Shown here: positions 56,871-64,000 of the stretch, one piece after another
How positions within the stretch are numbered: position 1 is the stretch's first letter
How the letters are laid out: the number at the start of each line of letters is the position of its first letter
Assembly: GCA_030765065.1 (NCBI GenBank)
Contig: CM060980.1
Span: forward strand, 65,394,364 to 65,458,363
Direction: 5' to 3'
DNA: 64,000 nucleotides
Origin: Deroplatys truncata
Taxonomy: Eukaryota; Arthropoda; Insecta; Mantodea; Mantidae
Position numbers and translations under genes: made by a program
Notes under the pieces: generated by a model
What the model saw: only the letters and a program-made list of their open reading frames with translations
Database searches by the model: none
Told to the model about the DNA's origin: nothing

Positions 56871-57111
56871 AGAGGGATATTCAGTAACATAATTAGAATG
56901 ATAGAATCAAGCCATTTTTTAACTTTTAGTATAATCACTGAAGTGACTTAACTGTTTCGCCTTTATAAAAACATACGCTAGTTTTATTAACTTTAATTCC
57001 AAGCAGAACAGCAGATTCAAATCTTGACATTTTTGCAGTGTGTACCAAAGGCCAATGGTGAACAAGCAATAACATGAGAATATCCTTCCTAGTTCCCTAG
57101 TCACTGATATG

Positions 57112-57327
57112 GATAGTGGTTAAGTCGCGCACTCATGAGGGTGGGGGGTCTCAGTACAAATCCCGTAGATCCGCCCTGCCTAACTAAGGCTTTTTCCGAA
57201 TTATCCTCAGTTCTTATAACTGGCAAATTTCCAGAGGTACGCTAAACTAGGCCAATTATCATTTCACTTCATGCACCATCAAAGTCCACCGCCTGTGACG
57301 TATGCAGTAAGAATGGGCGTTGTACTC

Positions 57328-57330
<3 letters not shown>
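57112..57330 (+). repeat. tRNA-derived SINE with (AAT)n tail
   Basis: Head ATAGTGGTTAAGTCGCGCAC, a B-box zone TCAGTACAAATCCCG, then CTTATAACTGGCAAATTTCC, GGTACGCTAAACTAGG, CACCGCCTGTGACGTATGC and GTAAGAATGGGCGTTGTAC directly followed by the AAT array. It is the uninterrupted version of the SINE split at 29.19-29.66 kb. Confidence 0.7.

Positions 57331-57378
<48 letters not shown>
57328..57378 (+). repeat. (AAT)n microsatellite as SINE tail
   Basis: About 17 AAT units directly joined to the SINE 3' end. Such trinucleotide tails are usual for SINEs that borrow the machinery of LINEs with short-repeat tails. Confidence 0.85.
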
Positions 57379-57379
<1 letters not shown>

Positions 57380-60300
57380 ATAGATGTCTAGTCGAATCGA
57401 TTAAGTTCAATTTTAATTAGTAAATTAGGTTTCAATGAGACCCTACATTGCTGAAAAGCGCTTGCATGTGTAGTTTGTACCATGGGTATTGCTCTTTCTA
57501 TTGCGTTGCGCAGTTTATTGTGATTCGTTGTGAACCACTCCTAATGGCAGTAGAATTTTAAAATGAGATGTTAGTAATTAGCAGCAGCGTTAGGGAAAGT
57601 TCAATATCTTCGAAGGCCAATGAGGCACATCACACGTACGACACGCCAAACCTGGGATTTTAATACAAGTCTTCTAACAAGCTAGTTTGGCTATTAGCTT
57701 GTATGAAGATTCGAATAGGGCAATCAGATAAAAATATATTTAAGGACGTATGACGTACACGTTTAAGATTAAAACTAGCACAAACGGGAGCTTCGTTAGC
57801 GTTATTAATGTGTTTCTCCTGTTTCGCTCTTCTCTCTCTCTGTGCAATGCAAATTGCAACAAAGGAGGACACCAGTTGCTGCTAAACACATTATATTTAT
57901 CATTTGGTGTAAAATAGGTGCTCAGCGTAGCACAAACGTTACACCTGAGACACTGTTAACACACACTCGTACAGAACACAACTGGTGCGTCGAATCGCAA
58001 TTCACAACTGAACTGCCGAGTTACAACTAACAACAGGACTGTACTCGCCACTGTCCACTTTAAACTCATTTCTTGATTAAGTGAACTGTCCAACCGGGCG
58101 CCAATCAGTCTCTTCCAGCATACAAAGCAGAACATTCTTAAAGGGAAGTCTATTAGAACATGCCGAAAGGAATCTTCTTGAACAGTAATTACCAAGTTAA
58201 GCTATCTTTATTCAGACATTACCCACTACAATGAACAATCGCAAGCCTGCATTAAAGACCGTTTTCTGAAGGAAATGTAAGTCTACAATTACAGGAAGCA
58301 CCAAACATTTTACGGGCAATATGCTGTGGTATTTATGAAGCCCCTCTCATACCAGTAAGTATCATTCAGTGTGCTTTAACACCCGTGACTTAGAAGATAT
58401 GGGAAGTTTTTTTTACTCAGATTCACGTATTTTGAACTTGAAAGCCTAGCCAGACAAGCAAGTTTGAAAGCATGCAGTTTTGAATAAGTTGCTAGGCACA
58501 CTGATAACTTACACTGTTTGCCACATAAAGTTCAATAAGTTAGCATTGAACGCAATGCTTAATTATTTTCCATTTTTGGACCCTTTCTGAAACCTTAACA
58601 ACAATTCTTGCGTTTATTGACCCTTGTCACGCTATATCACTTTCCTAAGTTGAGGGAATGTCGCCCCTCCCTATATACCCAGGATAGAGAGGTATAATTT
58701 CCTGAAGTTTTTCACGTCCCCTAACCACGTCAATACACCCAAGTCATAACGTTCGCCCCGCTATACTCTATGTTTGGCCACCTGCCATAAAACTCCCTCC
58801 TATGTTTACACTGATTTAAGTGATTCTTCTTTAAGTCTGTTTGCAGGAACCAATAGTCGATATAAATCGAGGCGATGTGATGGACACTTTGGATATGTGT
58901 GAAAGGGAAGAGAGAGGCACCTTTGGGCTCCCCCAGGTCCGCAGAGACTTGGCAGGGGAGAAACGTTAAGGTCGTAAACAGATTCCCTCCATGCAGAGGT
59001 TACTGAGAGTGACAGGATCTGTGGGGAGTTTTAGAAACAGAGAAACAGTACGTCAACATTCACTCCCATAAAGTGAACATAAGCTTATGCTTTAGAAGAG
59101 TCTCGCTGGGTTGAATTTCTTACGAACCGAGTTTCAGAAGTATCACATCAGAATTTCGGGCAAATATTCACGATATCAGCGATAATCCTCTCCAGGTATA
59201 CAAGCGGTTTTTTATTTACTTTTGTACATAAATATAAATTGCATACTAATAGTGCGTACTACGGTCGCCAGATAACTATTAAATACGTACACTGTCGTCT
59301 ACCTAATTGAAAGATAAATGCTTTCTCCCATACTACCAAGGGATTTTATATAGCACATTAGCATCTCCAAGATTTGGTTTTATGTTGTTTTTTTTACGTT
59401 GGCGACAATTCATACCAAACTTTGGGCTTATAATATATGTGGCACACCATTCGTTTGATTCCTTCCATTTTTTCCGTGTTAAATAAATATTTCAGCAGCG
59501 CTCTTATGAATAGGTGACTAAGAACTGAAATATTACATCATTCCAATCATTTCGGAAAAAAGATTATTCATTAAAACACATTTGTTAACGTGTAAGAGCT
59601 TAAATTAAAAATTTAAGTCACTAAAGTAAGAAATGAACATGTCTTCTTCAATGTACAAATGCCAGTCACTGAACTAAACTCTCATTTCACGTGAAGAAAG
59701 AGTACTAAAATTAATTTTCAGCTTTAAGCGTACTATGTTGTAAAATTTAACAAAGATTAATGTATAGAAAGTTAAAAACAAAATCCGTTCTAACAAATAA
59801 ATGTCACTATTTCAAACCACTAAGTGTTATCAGTTTCCAACGACACTGATGCAACAAAAGGTATGCATATGCTTTCTTAAACGATAGTAAAAACACTCAT
59901 TAAAATCCTATTTTTCTAGGACTTATAAGTTACAAATCCATCTTTGTTTTCTTTTATCCCTATCTGCTAGATCTTCGGTTCAACGCCACTCAAACGTTCG
60001 ATTACCTATCTGGAAGATATTCTGTCGATAAGCATTCATGATTAACAGAGTTGCAAATTTCCATTGCTGATATTCTCATTACATTTCAAAATTGTGCCGA
60101 AGTCTTCAAAACCAACCGCCGAACCACGTAAAACTGTTTCGTTCTTTCTTAGAATTGGAAAATCAATCGTGACGTTATAACTAATATTTTGTGTTTGGAA
60201 CATGAGAGTTCTCTTTACCAAATGTCAAAACTGAGAATGTGTGTTACAAAAAATTAAAAACAGTTTATGTCGTACTTCACAAAAGTTGCCAACATAAACT

Positions 60301-60929
60301 CTAAAGCGTAACATTACTCAAGAGTAACTGATGGTGTACGTCCAAGTTTCTCGAACATTACCTATATAAATCTTCATTACTGGCTAAGGATGAGGATTTC
60401 TGTACAAAAAGAAAGGAATCCAGAGCTAAGGATGCAAAACATATTATAAGCATATTTCTAAAGAGAGCTTTATTAGTTAATCCGATCAGGTAAACTACCA
60501 TTCCCACGACATCTAACAGGAGTTATTGGGAAGTTCTATATTGGCGCGTGCGCATTATTCAGTAATGTAGTAAGCGAGTACAAACACAAACTTTGATTAA
60601 GAGAATTTCCTCATTGTGGAAAACCCCATTCTAGAAAGCTGATTAATTCTGTTCCAAGCCAATTTGTAACATAAAAGAAGCTATACCGCAACATTTGCTC
60701 GGCGAATAATAAATCTGAGCGTGTCCTCACAAAGCAGTAACTCTGCCATAAGGGAAAATACGATCCGCAAGAACAAATGAAGGACTGCAAATTAAGCTAC
60801 TTGTCGTATGTAGCCAGCGGCTCCTGTTGACAATGTGCGGCACATAAAAGCATCATTTCTTGCTTCCCACGACCAGTCTTAGAAATGAGGTCATTGATTA
60901 CTCCCTCTGTCATTACTTCCAAACCGATG
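57379..60929. other. Longest stretch without recognised repeats or genes
   Basis: About 3.5 kb with no R1, SINE, LTR or transposase similarity. Composition is mixed, with GC-richer patches at 57.8-58.2 and 58.6-59.0 kb. Short frames at 57660-58195 have no recognisable domain. It could be host intergenic or intronic DNA. Confidence 0.4.
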
Positions 60930-61300
60930 AATGGCGGCAGCGGCAGCGTCATCGTCGCGGTTAGGGGATGACATGTGAGGTTTAGCTGTGCACTACTTCT
61001 TTGCTCTTTTTTTTTCTGCTGTCGGCGGTGTCTTTACGACGGGAAACATTCAGTTCACTTGCTCAGCGAAACAACGCGTGCAAAAAAGGGGTGGGCGGGG
61101 AACATTGACAAGCAAGTCGCGTTCGATTCGCGCGGAGTTGCAATACATCCGTGCGCCGCGCCGGGGGTAATTCTGGGATATATGGCTGAAAAGATTTTCC
61201 TTTCCCACTCCATAACCGCACAGCATTGGAGGGTGTGGGCCCCAAGGCTCTCTACCCCTTGTGTCGGGAGAAAAGCTAAGCCAAACGGTTGAAAGATTAC
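60930..61300. other. GC- and CpG-rich block
   Basis: Stands out from the AT-rich window: ATGGCGGCAGCGGCAGCG, CATCGTCGCGG, GATTCGCGCGGAG and GTGCGCCGCGCCGGGG follow within 250 bp. The overlapping open frames (up to 185 codons on the minus strand, 61050-61607) are probably long because of base composition. A promoter or 5' exon of a host gene is conceivable; no start, splice or protein signature supports it. Confidence 0.3.
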
Positions 61301-62098
61301 TTTTTTTTTCCTCGCAAAGGCTCGCAAAAAATGAAAGATTGCTTGACAGTGACAAATTAAAGTGTACATACAGCGCAACAGCACACGAAACATTTGGGGA
61401 AATATACATTAAGCTCTGCACTATAGGATGATTGTTGGGTGAGAGTCTTATTGCCAGCTGCTGCTCTTTTTCGTTACGAGTTCTTCGCAGTATAGTAGAT
61501 ACTAAACTGCTGCGGAAAAATGTGCGCGAATCACTTGGGCTGTACCACATTGAAGCTAAACTAAGCGCGGAACAGAATGACATTGCTTTCACTGGTGTTT
61601 TAGACAAGAAGGGTTATTGTACCTATCCCAGCAAGAGTGACTCAAGCGTAACACATATAAGGTCACTAAATAGGAATGTTCATTTATAAGGAACCATTTT
61701 CTCACTCTAGTCAGCACGCGTCCCCAGTCCAGAGCCATATTCTAGCAATCCGAGTTGTTTCTCACCTGCCTAAAAATCAATGAATGCACAGTATGACCGG
61801 TAGAATGGTCTAGTAGCTAGAAGTGGCCATCCAATATCTGATCATAGATCTTGTTTGAGGCAAATGGACTAAGAATGTTATTCCGGGAAAGGTCTTATGG
61901 CACGGTACGAGAAAGAACTGCACGATAGTATGACTGTTATCATGCATTAGCTATAAACGGCAGTCACTGCAATTTGGGCTCAAAATGAAATGTATAATAT
62001 TTACGATGACATTGCGTTAAAATGAAGAATTTAGCCATTTATCGAAGAACAACTGGGCAATTAAAGAATGAGTTAATTTGACTGGAATATAAGGTTAC
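61301..62098. other. No recognised feature
   Basis: A plus frame at 61432-61689 (85 codons) has no recognisable content. Nothing else recognised up to the next SINE. Confidence 0.35.
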
Positions 62099-62109
62099 AA
62101 GCTTTTGAA

Positions 62110-62630
62110 ACCGAGCGGGATGGCTCAGGTGGTAAAGTCTGTGGGCCGCATTCGGGATGTCCCGATTTCAAATCCCGTGGGCCGACCAATCTGTCTGAGG
62201 TTTTTTCGTGGTCTTCCTCAGTCGCCAAGGTAAATACCGGATTGGATATTTAATACCACGACCCAAAGTTACATCTTAAGTCTCAAACAATAGTAAAATG
62301 AAAAATAAGTGGTAATAGCGAATGCTATGCCATCTATCTACAGACAATGTAAGCAGTTAGATGGACGGCCTCCTAATGCCATCTGCACGGCATGAAGCAG
62401 GAGTTACAGGATGAGACCTTGAAGGCTGTCCGCCTTTCTGTGTGAGGGCGGCGGTTAGACTAGACGGCATTCTAATGCCATCTGCACAACATGAAGCAGG
62501 GGCTACAGAAATGAGACCTAGAAGACTAACTGTCGATCACATATCGTTCAAAGAGAATCTACCAACAGATCCGTCGCGATATGGCCAAGTAGTTAAAGTG
62601 ACGTAAAATAAAATAGAATGAAAAATAAAA
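62110..62630 (+). repeat. Long tRNA-derived SINE (520 bp) with 11-bp target duplication and internal tandem repeat
   Basis: Head CCGAGCGGGATGGCTCAGG (A box), B-box zone CCCGATTTCAAATCCCGTGG, and GTTTTTTCGTGGTCTTCC. AAGCTTTTGAA is repeated at 62099-62109 and 62631-62641, and the 3' end is A-rich (AAAATAGAATGAAAAATAAA). A unit of about 70 bp (CTAATGCCATCTGCAC, CATGAAGCAGG, ATGAGACCT) occurs twice, at about 62356-62424 and 62454-62523, 98 bp apart. A second tRNA-like start (GATATGGCCAAGTAGTTAAA) near 62578 may be part of the element or another head. Confidence 0.65.
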
Positions 62631-62689
62631 AAGCTTTTGAATTCAGTTTTGCTAATTATCTCATAGAAAGTACTTTTATTTTACCAATA

Positions 62690-62890
62690 TCTATATTAAA
62701 CCACACTTTAACAATGCTCACCTACCTCCGTAGTGTGGGCCTGAGTTAGAATCTCGGTTGGGGCGAGTTACCTAGAAAGAATTTTTGAACATTTTTCTTT
62801 ATCCTCAGAGGACGAATGTCGGACAGCTAAGCTTTATGGACTCTGGTCTCATTTGAGCATCACTTCGTCCATTTCATTCATTCGCCATAT
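62690..62890 (+). repeat. Possible SINE remnant
   Basis: CCTCCGTAGTGTGGGCC, then GAGTTAGAATCTCGGTTGGG, has the rhythm of a decayed tRNA-like head. It is followed by TTTATCCTCAGAGGACGAAT and CATTTCATTCATTCGCC. No second copy in the window. Confidence 0.35.
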
Positions 62891-62956
62891 TATATGACTA
62901 TCCAGTTAAATAAACGTAAAATTAGAAAAGGTCATCGTAGTGTAAACAGGTGGTCA

Positions 62957-63908
62957 TATTACTTTCTCTACTACGTACAGTAAGTAGGGGAAGTATTGTA
63001 TTCCACCCAAAAATTAGATACTGAGATTTCACCGGAAATAAATGTTTTGAGACCCCCTGAATCCAAAAAAAGCATTTTTGGAAACATGTCCGTGTGTGTG
63101 TCTGTGAACAGCATAACTCAGAAACGAACAGTCGGATAAACACCAAACTTGGTATTTAGGTTTAGTATCTTCCAGAGATGCGACACAACGGTTTTCAAGA
63201 AAATCCCCACACCCCAGATTACCCTTTACATGGAACATTTTTCGAAAATTTCAATTTTCTCAAAAATGACTAACTTTTTTGATTAAAATATCATATGTTT
63301 AAGATATTTTCATGACAAATAAAATTTATATCTTGAATTTTCTGCGAATGTCTCCAAAAGTATTCTTCATTGTGAACGACTTTTGCATAACTGGTAAACC
63401 ATAAGAGATAGACAAAATTTTACTACACAAAAAATGTAGATCGCGTTAAAATACACAATTTATGTCATATACATTTGTTTTGTTGAGTGAACCATTTTCC
63501 AGATATTGCTTGTTATTTCCTAAATGTTTCAATACTTATTTTCTCAAATGTGAATTCGTTATTTATTTTTTTGTCTTGGATATGCAAAGAGTATTAATCT
63601 GTGGCAAAGAGAATGGCGCTGCACCTAGCAACCAGCTAATAAGAGATATGTCTATGCTTAAAGGCTACTGTATTTCTATATTGCCCTTGTAAATACAAAA
63701 CAAGGGGAACATAGTGCGCCTTAAGCGATAGTCAAATATTTTTAGAACTGGTCGCTATGTGTAAAATGTAACTCTCTTTGCATGTCAAAAGATCGTTGCT
63801 GCAAATGTTTATCTCGATTAATATGAAATAGATGGAGAATAAAAGTTTGTAAAAATAGTTTATACATGAGTAGAGAAAGTCATGTGAATGTAACACAGAT
63901 TTTTTTAT
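62957..63908 (-). repeat. R1 repeat, full-length copy, minus strand
   Basis: The best minus-strand copy. The left end TTACTTTCTCTACTACGTAC and the right end GAGTAGAGAAAGTCATGTG show the inverted ACTTTCTCTAC termini together. Between them are GGAAATAAATGTTTTGAGAC, GTCCGTGTGTGTGTCTGTG (AC zone), CTTGGTATTTAGG, CATAACTGGTAAACC, GCACCTAGCAACCAGC and TTAATATGAAATAGATGG. About 950 bp; same subfamily as the 16.5-kb copy. Confidence 0.75.
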
Positions 63909-64000
63909 TGGAATTTCATAGCAGAGACTAATGATGTAGCATAGTTCTGCAATGAAATGCATCTTAAAATATGAAATAAACTAGTACATTATTCTGATTT

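Noticed and set aside
61050-61607. 185-codon open frame on the minus strand, the longest in the window.
   Set aside because: Lies in a GC-rich block where frames on both strands stay open. No domain, signal peptide or family resemblance was seen, and Ser/Arg/Pro-rich wording is typical of non-coding GC-rich DNA.

Overview
This window reads as non-coding, AT-rich nuclear DNA from an arthropod, most likely an insect. The evidence is the mix of elements: a mellifera-type mariner, a Tc1 (DD34E) element, a DUF4817/DDE transposon of the kind common in cockroaches, termites and bugs, non-LTR (LINE) fragments, and several tRNA-headed SINE families. I could not place it more narrowly. No intact host gene, rRNA, genuine tRNA, CRISPR array or operon is visible. 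The longest open frame is 185 codons and lies in a GC-rich block without recognisable coding character.

The commonest repeat is one I call R1: about 18 full or partial copies, by my rough sum about 11.5 kb or 18% of the window. A full copy is about 900 bp. It carries the inverted ends ACTTTCTCTAC...GTAGAGAAAGT, a conserved outer segment (TGTGTTACATTCACATG) on one side, and an (AC)n microsatellite always at the same internal place. It encodes nothing I can recognise and looks like a non-autonomous DNA element. At least two subfamilies are present.

The second large family is a fossil LTR-retroelement unit of about 1 kb, found six times (1.8, 3.6, 24.9, 30.6, 50.0 and 51.9 kb). It starts TGAGGCAG and ends in a tail of repeated, degenerate primer-binding-site modules that match the 3' end of insect tRNA-Lys. 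No gag or pol is recognisable next to it.

Layout: 0-6 kb, two LTR fossils, the second split by a DUF4817 transposon with a broken transposase. 6.8-8.5 kb, a SINE cluster. 9-20 kb, R1 copies and scattered SINEs, one of them inside R1. 20.2-20.9 kb, a minus-strand LINE reverse-transcriptase remnant. 22.6-23.5 kb, a palindromic R1. 24.9-31.2 kb, two LTR fossils and nested SINEs. 32.9-45.8 kb, the densest R1 zone, with a Tc1 element inside R1 and an R1 fragment inside the Tc1, then a long SINE with a perfect 14-bp target duplication. 47.3-48.6 kb, a mariner. 50-53 kb, an inverted pair of LTR fossils, one of which splits an R1 copy. 54.4-57.4 kb, a head-to-head SINE palindrome, a SINE split by a 5'-truncated LINE, and an (AAT)n-tailed SINE. 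57.4-62.1 kb is the longest stretch without recognised repeats. 62.1-63.9 kb holds a 520-bp SINE and a full R1 copy.

The elements do not work together as a system. What they give is a readable insertion history: nests, target-site duplications and palindromes. I found no convincing new functional system. The most interesting items are the R1 family, the tandem tRNA-Lys binding modules in the LTR fossil, the near-identical inverted copy shared by 40.5 and 42.5 kb, and the SINE palindrome at 54.5 kb.
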